Assembly: GCF_023955655.1 (NCBI RefSeq)
Contig: NZ_JAMXHT010000005.1
Location: 373,462-437,461 of the forward strand
Length of the DNA: 64,000 bases
Source: Ralstonia soli
GTDB taxonomy: Bacteria; Pseudomonadota; Gammaproteobacteria; Burkholderiales; Burkholderiaceae
Reading direction: 5' to 3'
The position numbers and the translations under genes were made by a program. Below, piece after piece: positions 43,847 through 53,263 of the stretch. Each line of letters begins with the position of its first letter. The first letter of the stretch is position 1. The notes beneath the pieces were generated by a model. The model saw nothing but the letters and a program-made list of their open reading frames with translations, was not told the origin of the DNA and made no database searches.

Positions 43847-45544
43847 ATGACATCGCTGGACGCCTTCCTGCGGTGCCGCGACTTTCTGCTCGCGCATCGT
43901 GAAGACTACGACACCGCCGTGCGCGATTTTGCGTGGCCCGAGCTGGATCGCTTCAACTGGGCGCTCGATTATTTCGACACCATGGCGCGCGGCAACGACG
44001 CCATCGCGCTGTGGGTGCTCGACGACCAGGGCAACGAGACGCGCCTGTCCTTCGCGCAGATGGCCGAACGCTCGGCGCGCGTGGCCAACCACATGCGCGC
44101 GCTCGGCGTGCAGCGCGGGGACCGTATCCTGCTCATGCTCGGCAACGTGCCGGGGCTCTGGGATGTGATGCTCGCCAGCATCAAGATCGGCGCGGTCATC
44201 ATTCCTGCCACCACGCTGCTTACGGCCGAAGACCTGCGCGAGCGCATTGCCATGGGCGAGGTGCGCCACGTGGTGGTGGGCGCGGCGGATTGCGCCAAGC
44301 TCGATGCCGTCTCAGGCACATTCACACGCATCGTGATTGGCGCGGACAAGGCGCCCGCCGGCTGGCACCGCTTTGAAGATGCGTATGCGGCATCCCCCGA
44401 ATTCACACCCGATGGGCCCACGCAGGCCAGCGATCCGCTGCTGCTGTATTTCACCTCCGGCACCACGTCCAAGCCCAAGCTCGTGATGCACACGCATGCG
44501 AGCTACCCCGCCGGGCATCTGTCCACGCTGTACTGGATCGGCCTGGCGCCCGGCGATGTGCACTGGAACATCAGTTCGCCCGGCTGGGCCAAGCACGCGT
44601 GGAGCTGCTTCTTTGCGCCCTGGAATGCCGGCGCCACCATCTTCATCTACAACTACGCGCGCTTCGAACCCAAGGCCGCGCTCGACGTACTTTGCCGGGC
44701 CAAGGTGACCACGCTCTGCGCGCCGCCTACGGTGTGGCGCATGCTCATTCAGGAAGACCTGGCCGCCTGGAAGCCCGCCCTGCGCGAACTGGTGGGCGCC
44801 GGCGAGCCGCTCAACCCGGAAGTGATCGAACGCGTCCGCATCGCCTGGGGCATCACCATCCGCGACGGCTATGGCCAGACTGAAACCACCTGCCAGATCG
44901 GCAACAGCCCGGGGCAGCCGGTCAAGCCGGGTTCGATGGGCCGGCCGCTGCCGGGCTACCGCATCACGCTGCGCGACCCGGATGGCAACGAAGCCGAGGA
45001 AGGCGAGATCTGCATCGAATTGAATTCACGCCCCACGGGGCTGATGGAAGGCTACGCTGGCAACGCCAGCAAAACCGCCGAAGCGATGCGCGGCGGCGTG
45101 TACCACACCTCCGACATTGCCGCGCGCGACGCGAGCGGCTACCTGACCTACGTCGGCCGCGCCGATGACGTGTTCAAGGCGTCGGACTATCGCGTCAGCC
45201 CGTTCGAGCTGGAGAGCGTGCTGATCGAACACCCCGCCATTGCCGAAGCCGCAGTCGTGCCGAGCCCCGACCCCGTGCGCCTGGCCGTGCCGAAGGCCTT
45301 CCTGGTACTGCGCGCGGGGCACGAAGCCGGCCCCGAACTGGCGCGCGACATCCTGGCGTTCTGCCGCAACCGGCTGGCGTCGTACAAGCGCGTGCGCCGC
45401 ATCGAGTTTGCCGATCTGCCCAAGACCATCTCGGGCAAGATCCGGCGTGTCGAATTGCGCATGCGTGAAGCGGCGCGCAGCGAAAGCGCCGCGGGCGTTC
45501 GCAACGTGCAGGAATACTGGGAAGAGGATTTCCCGGCCGATTGA
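43847..45544 (+). CDS. AMP-forming acyl-CoA synthetase, medium-chain/aryl type
   Basis: A 565-residue member of the ANL family. The P-loop-like motif is YFTSGTTSKPKLVMHTHAS, the adenine-binding segment DGYGQTETTCQIGN, the ribose-binding HTSDIAARDASGYLTYVGR, and the catalytic Lys sits in LPKTISGKIRRVEL near the C-terminus. Overall pattern resembles ACSM/benzoate-CoA ligase enzymes. The ATG follows AGGAGA. It has no neighbouring pathway genes, so the acid activated is unknown. Confidence 0.88.
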   Translation: MTSLDAFLRCRDFLLAHREDYDTAVRDFAWPELDRFNWALDYFDTMARGNDAIALWVLDDQGNETRLSFAQMAERSARVANHMRALGVQRGDRILLMLGNVPGLWDVMLASIKIGAVIIPATTLLTAEDLRERIAMGEVRHVVVGAADCAKLDAVSGTFTRIVIGADKAPAGWHRFEDAYAASPEFTPDGPTQASDPLLLYFTSGTTSKPKLVMHTHASYPAGHLSTLYWIGLAPGDVHWNISSPGWAKHAWSCFFAPWNAGATIFIYNYARFEPKAALDVLCRAKVTTLCAPPTVWRMLIQEDLAAWKPALRELVGAGEPLNPEVIERVRIAWGITIRDGYGQTETTCQIGNSPGQPVKPGSMGRPLPGYRITLRDPDGNEAEEGEICIELNSRPTGLMEGYAGNASKTAEAMRGGVYHTSDIAARDASGYLTYVGRADDVFKASDYRVSPFELESVLIEHPAIAEAAVVPSPDPVRLAVPKAFLVLRAGHEAGPELARDILAFCRNRLASYKRVRRIEFADLPKTISGKIRRVELRMREAARSESAAGVRNVQEYWEEDFPAD

Positions 45545-45622
45545 CCTCGTGCCGCGCTTGGGCACCGAACGGAACGCGCGGCCCCCGACCGCACGTTCCG
45601 CTGCGCCCGCGCCGATGCGATA

Positions 45623-45964
45623 TCAGCGCGATGAACGCGGGACCAGGCGCAACTGGCGCGCGCGGTCCAGATCGTAGGCCGGCACACCGCCATGCGGCAG
45701 CGAGGCACGGGAAGCGGCCAGGTCACGGCCGCGCACGATCACCGGGGCGAGCGTGCCTGCGCGGATCAGGTCCGACGCAGCCAGCTCGATCCAATCGCGG
45801 TAGTTGCGATAGACCTCTTCGGCCGTGGCTTTCTGATGCGCGCAGTCGCAGAGCGACAGGGCTTCGGACGTGACGAAACAACTCACAACCTTGCCGTCGA
45901 CGATGGCTTGGAAGAACAGGTCGCCTACGGACCTGAAAGTCTTGCCGGTGAACGAGATGTTCAT
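45623..45964 (-). CDS. DUF1488-like small protein
   Basis: A 113-residue protein beginning MNISFTGKTFRSVGDLFFQA with a VVSCFVTSEAL segment, similar by eye to DUF1488 proteins, which are about 85 residues. The C-terminal 30 residues extend beyond that family. Function unknown; it stands alone. Confidence 0.5.
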   Translation of the reverse strand: MNISFTGKTFRSVGDLFFQAIVDGKVVSCFVTSEALSLCDCAHQKATAEEVYRNYRDWIELAASDLIRAGTLAPVIVRGRDLAASRASLPHGGVPAYDLDRARQLRLVPRSSR

Positions 45965-46233
45965 GATGCTCCCCCATTGATCGGGCGCGCCGCGTTTACG
46001 GCGTGCCCCACATGCCGCTTTCGCGGCGCTGCGATCACATGCGGGAGCGCAGGTTCCGAATGGAGGGATGACGATGCTCCGGATGTGAAATCCATCCGGA
46101 TGCGGTTGACCCAGTGAAGCGGGTCGGACTATCCCTCGGTGCCGTTATACGGTCTGTCAATTCGGTAGTTGACTGCGGGTTCACTCTCGCGCTGCGACCT
46201 TCCCCGTACAAATCATGTTCGATATCGTTTTCG

Positions 46234-46434
46234 TTACCACAAGCGGTTCAACACCCCGACGCCTACGGCAATCGAGATGGCCAGCAGCCAGAACACAACG
46301 GTTGGAACGCGCGTCGCCGGAAGACGTGTTTGAAACAGGCGCCGCCGCGTCGGAATGAACTGCCAATCGGCAGTGTGACGTTCCCACCCCAAGCGAGCCG
46401 TCAAGCCCGCAGTTCCCCGTTTGGTGATTCCCAT
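46234..46434 (-). CDS. Small membrane protein (66 aa)
   Basis: A 66-residue ORF at the leftward ATG 46434, which follows GGGAG at a good distance. It is basic at the N-terminus and ends with one membrane helix (VVFWLLAISIAVGVGVL). The rest of this stretch is AT-rich non-coding DNA. The family is unknown; it is supported by the ribosome site and the clear hydrophobic helix only. Confidence 0.4.
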   Translation of the reverse strand: MGITKRGTAGLTARLGWERHTADWQFIPTRRRLFQTRLPATRVPTVVFWLLAISIAVGVGVLNRLW

Positions 46435-46835
46435 GGCTTGCTCCCGAAAGCCCACTGCTGCGTATTTAATATTATTTAATTCTGCTGTTCTTCGGTTGCA
46501 TTCTAGGACACTCCACGCGGAGCGCTAGTGCGCCTTGGCATGATTCTTCTCGTCCATTTGGTTCATAAACGGGAGGTCTAGGACATATTGGGGGGGAAAT
46601 ATGAACTGGTTTTCCAATCACATTGAGCCAATTCACCGATACGCAAACGCTTACGTTTCAAACGGGTGCTTTAGAGGCTGCAAAAGGTCCTGCAAGGTTG
46701 CGCAGCTACAGTCACGGGTTTCTTGCGGGGCGCGGTCTGCAGCGGCGCTCAGAGGGCAAAACGCCGAACTGGCGCGCGTCCTGAGGTACAGTGCGACCGG
46801 CAGCACGGTAGGGCAACAATGAGCGGGACATCAAC
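46435..46835. other. Non-coding stretch upstream of the serine hydrolase
   Basis: It contains AT-rich DNA around 46460-46480 (TTTAATATTATTTAATT), suitable for promoters. A 73-codon ORF at 46601-46822 has a good ribosome site but a composition unlike neighbours and no homology that I recognise; it is not called. No repeats or RNA structure stood out. Confidence 0.4.
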
Positions 46836-47888
46836 ATGACGCAGGCAAGGCGCGCCCCAAAAGCGTGGGCGTTCGCGGGGTTCGGAATACGGCTGGCGGC
46901 CGTATTCGGGGTATGTGGGGCGGGAATGGCAATGGCGCACGCCGAGGCGCCGAGTCTGGCGGTGCGTCGCGCGGCCGTGGAGTCGACGTTGGCCCATGCT
47001 GGCAGTTGCCAGCGCCTGGGCGACTATTACTGGGAAATCGGCGATGCCAAGGGCGTGCTGATGCGTGGTCAGCATGGCCAGCGCATCAGTGCCAACAAAA
47101 CGGTGCGGCTGGCGTCGGCTTCCAAATGGGTCTTTGGCGCCTATGTGGCGGAACGCACGCACGGCAAGCCCACACCCGCCGAGATTGATGCGCTGACCAT
47201 GCGCTCCGGCTACGACGGACTCAACCCGCTGCTGTGCAATCGCAACGACACCGTGCAGAGCTGCTTCGAGCGTGGCCGCAACAGCACCTTCACTCCGGGC
47301 CATGTCGGGCGATTCAGTTACAACGGCGGCCACGACCAGAAGCTGCTGATCAATCTTGGTTTTGGCGGCGCCGATGCCGACACGCTCAGCAACGAGCTCG
47401 ATCGCCAGCTTGCCAACACGCCCGGCCTGCGCGACGCCGACAAGCCGCTCGGCATCCGTTACCTGGCCCCCGAGCCCGGCGGCGGGATGATCGCTACGCC
47501 CAGCACCTACGGTCAGTTCTTGCGCCGCCTGATGCGCGGTGAATACGAGCTCGGCAAGATGCTCGGCCAGCATGCCGTCTGCACTGAGCCCGGCACGTGC
47601 GCGAATGCTGTCAGCACGCCGGCCGCGCTGCCGTGGCACTACGCGCTCAACTATTGGATTGAAGACCACCCTGGCGGTGACGGCGCTTTCAGCTCGCCGG
47701 GCGCGTTCGGCTTCTATCCGTGGATCACTGCCGACAAACGCTACTACGGCATGCTCGTGCGCGAGACGCTTGCGCCGCGCGCGTACGTGCGCAGCGCAGC
47801 GTGCGGGGCCCTGATCCGCCGCGCCTTTGCCGAAGGGCTGGCGCAGCACCCTGCGGAATCCGCCGGTACGCCCGATTTTGCGGACTGA
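46836..47888 (+). CDS. Secreted serine hydrolase of the penicillin-binding/beta-lactamase type
   Basis: A 350-residue exported protein (signal peptide ending MAHAEA). SASK in RLASASKWVFGAYVAE is the SxxK motif with its catalytic serine, YNGG in RFSYNGGHDQKLL is in the position of YxN, and GAFGFYPWI follows near the C-terminus where the KTG box is expected but absent. This is a distant class C beta-lactamase/esterase-like enzyme; antibiotic resistance should not be assumed. Confidence 0.72.
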   Translation: MTQARRAPKAWAFAGFGIRLAAVFGVCGAGMAMAHAEAPSLAVRRAAVESTLAHAGSCQRLGDYYWEIGDAKGVLMRGQHGQRISANKTVRLASASKWVFGAYVAERTHGKPTPAEIDALTMRSGYDGLNPLLCNRNDTVQSCFERGRNSTFTPGHVGRFSYNGGHDQKLLINLGFGGADADTLSNELDRQLANTPGLRDADKPLGIRYLAPEPGGGMIATPSTYGQFLRRLMRGEYELGKMLGQHAVCTEPGTCANAVSTPAALPWHYALNYWIEDHPGGDGAFSSPGAFGFYPWITADKRYYGMLVRETLAPRAYVRSAACGALIRRAFAEGLAQHPAESAGTPDFAD

Positions 47889-47948
47889 CTTAACCGAGCC
47901 AACCGGCGCTCAGGAATTGAGCGGCGGGCATGCCGGCCCCGCCGCTGA

Positions 47949-48077
47949 TCAATAACCGCGGTAATACGGGTGATAGTGCGGACGGTCGTAGTAGCCGCCC
48001 GCCGGCACCACCACACATGCGCTCAGCGCGGAAGCGGCGGCAGCGGCCAGGATGAGCAGGGCGAGGGTGCGTTTCAT
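47949..48077 (-). CDS. Very small lipoprotein (42 aa)
   Basis: The minus strand encodes a 42-residue protein starting MKRTLALLILAAAAASA, with the lipobox LSAC (acylated Cys21) followed by a short His/Tyr-rich tail ending YYRGY. The lipobox and AT-free compact layout are convincing. Similar tiny Tyr/His-rich lipoproteins occur in Burkholderiales; function unknown. Confidence 0.65.
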   Translation of the reverse strand: MKRTLALLILAAAAASALSACVVVPAGGYYDRPHYHPYYRGY

Positions 48078-48527
48078 GGTGAGGCTCCGTGGTTGTCGTT
48101 GGACTTGGCCTCACTGTATGGAAACGTCTCGCAACCGCGCTTTACCGTTTGTAAGCAAAACTGCGGCGTCCGGACCGGTCATCCACGGCTGTTGCCGCGT
48201 TGGCAGCCGGTGCGCCACTGCGGCCGTAATTTGCCGTTACCTTTGCGGTCAGACTGTGGAGACGCTGGGCGTGCACGCTCTTGTCGGTGTCGCGCCACAA
48301 TGTTCCACAAACTTATCGCCACACTATTGACAGTTCGTCGAGATAAGCGGGAAATAGAACAAACGGCAAACGTTGGGCTTCAAGTTTGAGCGCCCGGCGC
48401 CGATAGCCGTTCATAGAGACGTCAGGGCGTTTCGGCTAACCGCCGGAACAACAATGCCCTGCGGGGACTAGACGATGCGCAATGCCCAACCGTGCGCATC
48501 GGCAACATGTGTCGGGGGGAACGCATC
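48078..48527. other. Non-coding stretch
   Basis: No credible ORF is seen. It is upstream of the small lipoprotein (leftward) and of the 48-residue protein (rightward). A consensus -35 TTGACA lies at 48327-48332 but no good -10 follows at the right spacing. No hairpin or repeat stood out. Confidence 0.4.
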
Positions 48528-48674
48528 ATGACGAATTTTCTGGAGTCCACCATTGCCTGGGCCGTGCCGTGCCTGATTGCCACCGCGATTGTGGCGCCGG
48601 TCATGTGGCGCAAGCTGCGTACGCGCCGTCTGCTCGAAGCCATGCATGAGGCGCGCGAATACCGCGATGAATGA
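48528..48674 (+). CDS. Small membrane protein (48 aa)
   Basis: A 48-residue protein (MTNFLESTIAWAV start) with one N-terminal membrane helix and a charged tail ending EAREYRDE. ATG 48528 follows a GGGGGGA ribosome site; an in-frame upstream ATG at 48492 is less likely. An intrinsic terminator follows at 48726. Family not recognised. Confidence 0.5.
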   Translation: MTNFLESTIAWAVPCLIATAIVAPVMWRKLRTRRLLEAMHEAREYRDE

Positions 48675-48725
48675 ACTGGGGATCGGCGAGCCGCGCTGAT
48701 CTCTCCAGGCTGTTACGCCAATCAG

Positions 48726-48759
48726 AAACGGGCGCCGCATTGCTGCAGGCGCCCGTTTT
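48726..48759. terminator. Bidirectional terminator
   Basis: AAACGGGCGCC (48726-48736) pairs with GGCGCCCGTTT (48748-48758), an 11-bp stem, followed by T on the plus strand and by TTT on the minus strand. It ends the small membrane protein gene and the leftward azoreductase gene. Confidence 0.8.
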
Positions 48760-48813
48760 GCATTTTGCGATGCCGATTGCGGCGCGCATCCTGCCGCGCC
48801 GCTTCCTGTGCGC

Positions 48814-49440
48814 TCAGGCAGCCACGGCTTGGCTGACGACGTCGCGCATGGCGGCGTGTGCGGCTTCCAGGGCTTGCGTGCGGGCGTCCGGGCCCATCGC
48901 CAGGCGTTCAGCGCGCACGAACTGCACGTCGGTGATGCCGAAGAAACCGAACACCGTCTTCAGGTAGGCCTCCTGGAAGTCCATGGCGGCTGCCGGGCCG
49001 GCCGAATACATGCCGCCACGCGTGGAGGCAACGATCACCTTCTTGCCGCCAGCCAGGCCGACCGGGCCGTTTTCCGTGTACTTGAACGTGCGGCCGGCTT
49101 GCGCCACGCGGTCGATCCAGGCCTTGAGCTGGCTCGGCACCGAGAAGTTGTACATCGGTGCGCCGACCACGATGACATCGCTGGCGAGCAGTTCGCCCAC
49201 GAGTGCATCCGAGCGGGCATGCTCGGCGCGGGTGGCGTCATCGAAATCATCGGTGCCCGTGGCGCGGAAGCCGGCGGCAATGGCGCCGTCCAGGTGGGGA
49301 ATGGCTTCCACGGCCAGGTCGCGGTGGACGACGGTGGCGCTGGGGTTTTCGCGGCGCAGTTCCTCGACGATGGCGGCGGTCAGCAGGCGCGAGGCCGACG
49401 CGTCACCGAGGATGCTGGAATCAATGTGAAGGACTTGCAT
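48814..49440 (-). CDS. azoR: FMN-dependent NADH-azoreductase
   Basis: A 208-residue flavodoxin-fold enzyme: MQVLHIDSSILGDASASRLL at the N-terminus binds FMN phosphate, PMYNFSVPSQLKAWIDRVAQ and STRGGMYS are further FMN segments. ATG 49440 follows GGAGAG. It reduces azo bonds and quinones. It is divergent from a LysR regulator. Confidence 0.93.
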   Translation of the reverse strand: MQVLHIDSSILGDASASRLLTAAIVEELRRENPSATVVHRDLAVEAIPHLDGAIAAGFRATGTDDFDDATRAEHARSDALVGELLASDVIVVGAPMYNFSVPSQLKAWIDRVAQAGRTFKYTENGPVGLAGGKKVIVASTRGGMYSAGPAAAMDFQEAYLKTVFGFFGITDVQFVRAERLAMGPDARTQALEAAHAAMRDVVSQAVAA

Positions 49441-49566
49441 GATGTCTCTCCAAGAAAAGGTGGGTTGACGTAACGATAGTGCGGTGCAGCGAGTTCCAGT
49501 AGTGGGTCGAATCGACACACATCGTTCTATGAGTGAGACAATCCTCGCGACCCTCGGAGAACGGCC

Positions 49567-50517
49567 ATGCAAGACCTGAACGACCTCGTCCTGTTTGCCA
49601 GTGTGGTGACGCACGGCAGTTTTTCCGGCGCCGCGCGGGCGCTGGGGATCCCCAAGTCGCGTGTAAGCCGTCGGGTGGCCGAACTGGAGGCGCGCCTCGG
49701 TGTACGGCTGCTGCAGCGATCCACGCGGGCGGTGCACGTGACGGACGTCGGCTCGGCGTTCTACACGCATTGCGAATCGATGACGCGGGCCGCCCGCGCC
49801 GCCTTCGAGGTGGCCGAGCATGCCGGCGAGAAGCCCGCCGGCCGCCTGCGCGTGAGCTGCCCGGTGGGCGTGGCGCACGTGTTCCTGGGGCCGGTGGTGC
49901 CGCGCTTCCTGCGCGAGCACCCCGACGTGCGCCTGGAGCTGGATGTCACCAACCGCCGCGTCGACGTCATCGGTGAGGGTTACGACGTGGCGCTGCGCGT
50001 GCGTTCGACGCTGGATGATTCCAACCTCGTGGTGCGCACCTTCGGCGTGAGCAATCAGGTCATGGTGGCGAGCCCGGAATTCGTGGCCGCGCACGGGCCG
50101 TTCGATACGCCGGCATCGTTGCAGGGCGTGGCGGCGCTCTGGCTCGGTTCCTCCGCGGGCGAGCGCACGCGCTGGCGCCTGACCGGGCCGGATGGGGCCG
50201 CGGTCGACATCGAGTGCCAGCCGGTGTTGGCCACCGATGACCTTTATCTGCTGGTGTTGAGCGCCATTGCCGGCGTGGGGGTGGGGCAACTGCCAGTCAA
50301 CCTGTGCGAGGAGGGGCTGCGTGATGGCCGGCTCGTCCCCTTGTTGATCGACCACAAGCTGCCGACGCACCAGTTCCACGCGGTGTTTCCGTCCCGGCGG
50401 GGGCTGGTGCCGGCGGTACGCGCCTTCATTGAATTTCTGGCCGCCGAACTGCCAGCCATGACGCTGAAGACAGCGAAAGGCTGTTACGAAGACATCCTGC
50501 AGCCGCCAGATCGTTGA
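49567..50517 (+). CDS. LysR-family transcriptional regulator (azoR neighbour)
   Basis: A 316-residue LysR protein with the HTH in residues about 5-60 (FSGAARALGIPKSRVSRRVA) and an effector domain from LRVSCPVGVAHVFLG. Divergent from azoR with a 126-bp gap, so it most likely controls quinone/azo-responsive azoR expression. Confidence 0.92.
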   Translation: MQDLNDLVLFASVVTHGSFSGAARALGIPKSRVSRRVAELEARLGVRLLQRSTRAVHVTDVGSAFYTHCESMTRAARAAFEVAEHAGEKPAGRLRVSCPVGVAHVFLGPVVPRFLREHPDVRLELDVTNRRVDVIGEGYDVALRVRSTLDDSNLVVRTFGVSNQVMVASPEFVAAHGPFDTPASLQGVAALWLGSSAGERTRWRLTGPDGAAVDIECQPVLATDDLYLLVLSAIAGVGVGQLPVNLCEEGLRDGRLVPLLIDHKLPTHQFHAVFPSRRGLVPAVRAFIEFLAAELPAMTLKTAKGCYEDILQPPDR

Positions 50518-50608
50518 CTCTGCAACGAATGTCAATCGGCAGTATCATCGAGAGCTTCGCTTCAGCCATTGGTGTGAGTGGTTTTTTACGGCACTTGCGC
50601 ACATTCCC

Positions 50609-52180
50609 ATGTCCTCCCGCCCCAGCATTGAATCGCCACAGTCAGACTCGCCCGTCGCAGCATTGACAGACCCATTGGGTAAGCCGCCGGTGGCCGACAT
50701 CCCGGTGATGGTGGTCATGGGCGGGCTGATGCTCGCCATTCTGCTGGGCGCGCTGGAGCAAACGATCGTGGCGGTGGCGCTACCCGTCATCGCGGGGGAG
50801 TTCAACGGCTTTGCGTTGATGGCCTGGCTGGTGTCGGCCTATCTGGTGGCCTCCACCGTCGTCACGCCCATCTACGGAAAACTGAGCGACCTGTACGGCC
50901 GGCGCGCCATGCTGACGACGGCGATCACACTGTTTGTGCTGGCGTCGGTGGTCTGTGCGCTGGCGACCAGCATGCCGATGCTGCTGTTTGCACGTGTGCT
51001 GCAGGGGCTGGGCGGGGGCGGGCTGATCTCGGTGGCGCAGGCCACGATTGCTGACGTGGTGCCGCTGCGCGAGCGCGGCCGCTACCAGGGTTATGTGAGC
51101 GGCATGTGGGCCATGGCCAGCCTGGCCGGCCCGGTGATCGGCGGTTACCTGACGCACTACCTGTCGTGGCGCTGGATCTTCTGGATCAACCTGCCGCTGG
51201 GCATTGTCGCGTTGGTGGTGGTGCGGCGCGCGCTACGGCATTTGCCGGTGGCGCATCAGCGTCGCCCGATCGACGTGCCGGGGGTGGTGCTCTTTGCGCT
51301 GGGGCTGACAGCGCTGCTGGTCATGATTACCCGTGTGGGCCAGGGGGTGCCGCTCATGCAGCCCGACAACCTTGGTTTGCTGGTCGGGGCTGTGGTGGTG
51401 CTGGGCGCCTTCGTGTGGCAGGAGAACCGCGCGGCTGAGCCGATCATTCCCCTGTCGATGTTCCGTGTGCGCACGGTCACGATCTGCTGTCTGGCGTTGT
51501 TCCTGTGCTTCTTCCAGTTGATTGCCACGTCGGTGCTGATGCCGTTGCGCTTCCAGATGGTCGCGGGTGCCAGCCCCGATGCCGCCGCGCTGCGCCTGGT
51601 GCCGCTCACCCTGTCGATTCCGCTTGGGGCCTTCCTTGCCGGCAAGTGGATGACACACAGCGGCCGCTACAAGCCGCTCATGCTGAGCGGCGCGTGCGTA
51701 GTGCCGTTTGCGGTGGCTTCGCTGGGTCTGCTGGATCCGCACAACGTCCTGGCGCTCACGCTGGCGATGGTGGTGCTGGGCCTGGCGATTGGCGTGCAGT
51801 TTCCGACGGGCCTGGTGGCCACGCAGAACGCAGTGCCGCCGCAGACGGTGGGCCTGGCGACGGCGCTCACGGCCTTCTCGCGTCTGCTGGGTGGCGCGGT
51901 GGGCGTGGCCGTGCTGACGTCGGTGCTGATTGCGCTGCTGCGCCAGGCTGCGCCGCAAGCGCAGGTGGCCGCGGGCGGCGACGTGCTGATGGACCTCTTC
52001 CATGCGGCGCTCGCCAGCAGCGGTGCCGATGCACAAGCTCTGCAGCGTGCAGGCGAGACCGCGTTCCGCCATCTGTTCTTCTTTGCTGCTGCGGTGTCGG
52101 TGGTCTCGCCGCTGCTGATTGTGCGGCTGGAAGAAAAGGCGCTGCGCGGCAAGGTGTCGATCGCAGAAGCCATCGAGTAA
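50609..52180 (+). CDS. MFS multidrug transporter, DHA2 family (third copy)
   Basis: A 523-residue, about 14-helix DHA2 transporter. LLGALEQTIVAVALPVIA, GKLSDLYGRRAML (motif A) and GPVIGGYLTHYLSWRWIFW are diagnostic. It is more divergent from the two pumps at 7334 and 23738 than these are from each other, and has no adjacent regulator except the LysR gene upstream on the same strand. Confidence 0.9.
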   Translation: MSSRPSIESPQSDSPVAALTDPLGKPPVADIPVMVVMGGLMLAILLGALEQTIVAVALPVIAGEFNGFALMAWLVSAYLVASTVVTPIYGKLSDLYGRRAMLTTAITLFVLASVVCALATSMPMLLFARVLQGLGGGGLISVAQATIADVVPLRERGRYQGYVSGMWAMASLAGPVIGGYLTHYLSWRWIFWINLPLGIVALVVVRRALRHLPVAHQRRPIDVPGVVLFALGLTALLVMITRVGQGVPLMQPDNLGLLVGAVVVLGAFVWQENRAAEPIIPLSMFRVRTVTICCLALFLCFFQLIATSVLMPLRFQMVAGASPDAAALRLVPLTLSIPLGAFLAGKWMTHSGRYKPLMLSGACVVPFAVASLGLLDPHNVLALTLAMVVLGLAIGVQFPTGLVATQNAVPPQTVGLATALTAFSRLLGGAVGVAVLTSVLIALLRQAAPQAQVAAGGDVLMDLFHAALASSGADAQALQRAGETAFRHLFFFAAAVSVVSPLLIVRLEEKALRGKVSIAEAIE

Positions 52181-52191
52181 GCAGGACAGCG

Positions 52192-53088
52192 CTAGCTCGG
52201 GGCGGGCGCCAGCGCGCGCCGTCGAGCGCGGCGTGCGACGCTGCCTTCGTATAGCGCCCAGCGCAGCGTCGGGGCCACGGTGCGCATGGCAGCCGATGCA
52301 AACGCGGCCTGCAACGGCGGCCGCTTGAGATCGAGCATCTGGATGGCCCACGGCGGCAGCAACTGGATGCCGGCATCCAGAAACAAGCGCACCGCTGGCC
52401 GCAACCCGGGGCGCGGTGCCTGCCACGTCATCAACACCTCCACCACCGTGCGTGTGCGATCGCTGGCCACCAGTTCAGCGCGCATGCCATGCAGATACGC
52501 CTGGATGGCTGCGCGCGATTTCGGCACATCCCGCGCGCCAAGCAACTCGGCAATGAGTGCCGTCTCTTCAAAATAACGATCCTGCTGGGCGCCGCTCAGG
52601 CCGCCATCCACGTAGCGCAGATAGCCGGCCAGGAAGCTCGACATCTCGGCGACGTGCACCCAGGTGAGCAGGTCCGGATCGTTGGCTGAATAGGGCCGGC
52701 CATCGGGGGCGATGCCCTGCACGCGGTTGTGGATCGTCTTGACGCGTTCGATGAGCGCCAGCGCATCGTGCCGGCTTCCGTAGGTGGTGCCCGCCACGAA
52801 CTGCGCGGTGCGGCCCAGGCGACCCTGCAGGTCTTCGCGAAAGTTGGAGTGGTCCCACACGCCGGCCAGGGCGCGCGGGTGCAGCGCTTGCAGCAGCAAC
52901 GCGCTGACGCCGCCGGCCATCATCGCCGGGAAATCCGCGTGGACCTTCCAGCAGACCGCATCGGGGCCGAACAGGCCGGGGTCGCCGGGCGGCGAGGCGA
53001 TATCGAGCGTGAGGCTGCCGGTGGCACGCGTGAGGCCGCGGACCTGGTTGGCAATGCGCTCGCGAAGCGCAACGAGTGGTGAGGGCAT
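52192..53088 (-). CDS. DUF2236 / oxygenase MpaB family protein
   Basis: A 298-residue protein. The family segments GPDAVCWKVHADFPAMMAGG, LLLQALHPRALAGVWDHS and LLTWVHVAEMSSFLAGYLRY are present, containing the conserved HP and WVH motifs that bind heme in latex-clearing proteins and related oxygenases. Function of this subgroup in bacteria is not established. Confidence 0.85.
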   Translation of the reverse strand: MPSPLVALRERIANQVRGLTRATGSLTLDIASPPGDPGLFGPDAVCWKVHADFPAMMAGGVSALLLQALHPRALAGVWDHSNFREDLQGRLGRTAQFVAGTTYGSRHDALALIERVKTIHNRVQGIAPDGRPYSANDPDLLTWVHVAEMSSFLAGYLRYVDGGLSGAQQDRYFEETALIAELLGARDVPKSRAAIQAYLHGMRAELVASDRTRTVVEVLMTWQAPRPGLRPAVRLFLDAGIQLLPPWAIQMLDLKRPPLQAAFASAAMRTVAPTLRWALYEGSVARRARRRALAPAPS

Positions 53089-53263
53089 GGTGCCGAAGGT
53101 GCGGTGCGGGCACGAGGCGGGGAAGCCTCCATTTTACCGAGCCGCTTCCGCCGTGCCGTGATGACGCAACGCCGCATGGCGTATGCATTGGCAGGCCCAT
53201 TTGTTGCGAGCCTGTGGGCGATAGCGCCTCCTAGAATGAAGAACAATTCCATGAGAACGCCAC

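Noticed and set aside
40935-43853. A 972-codon open frame on the minus strand
   Set aside because: It runs antisense to the LysR gene at 42132 and in another frame across the TauE gene, is rich in Arg, His and Gln, and has no domain pattern. Only its last 96 codons (40935-41225) have a plausible own start and are called.
46080-46185. Repeated TCCGGATG and GTCAA/TTGAC elements upstream of the DUF1488-like gene
   Set aside because: The matches are short and not arranged as a clear hairpin or riboswitch; likely chance or a minor operator.
46601-46822. A 73-codon ORF with a strong ribosome site
   Set aside because: Residue composition is atypical, no helix or motif is evident, and it ends just before the serine hydrolase. 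I kept it out of the list of genes.
49472-49526. AACGAT and ATCGTT half-sites between azoR and its LysR regulator
   Set aside because: The spacing of 43 bases is too long for a single LysR dyad and no further sites support it.
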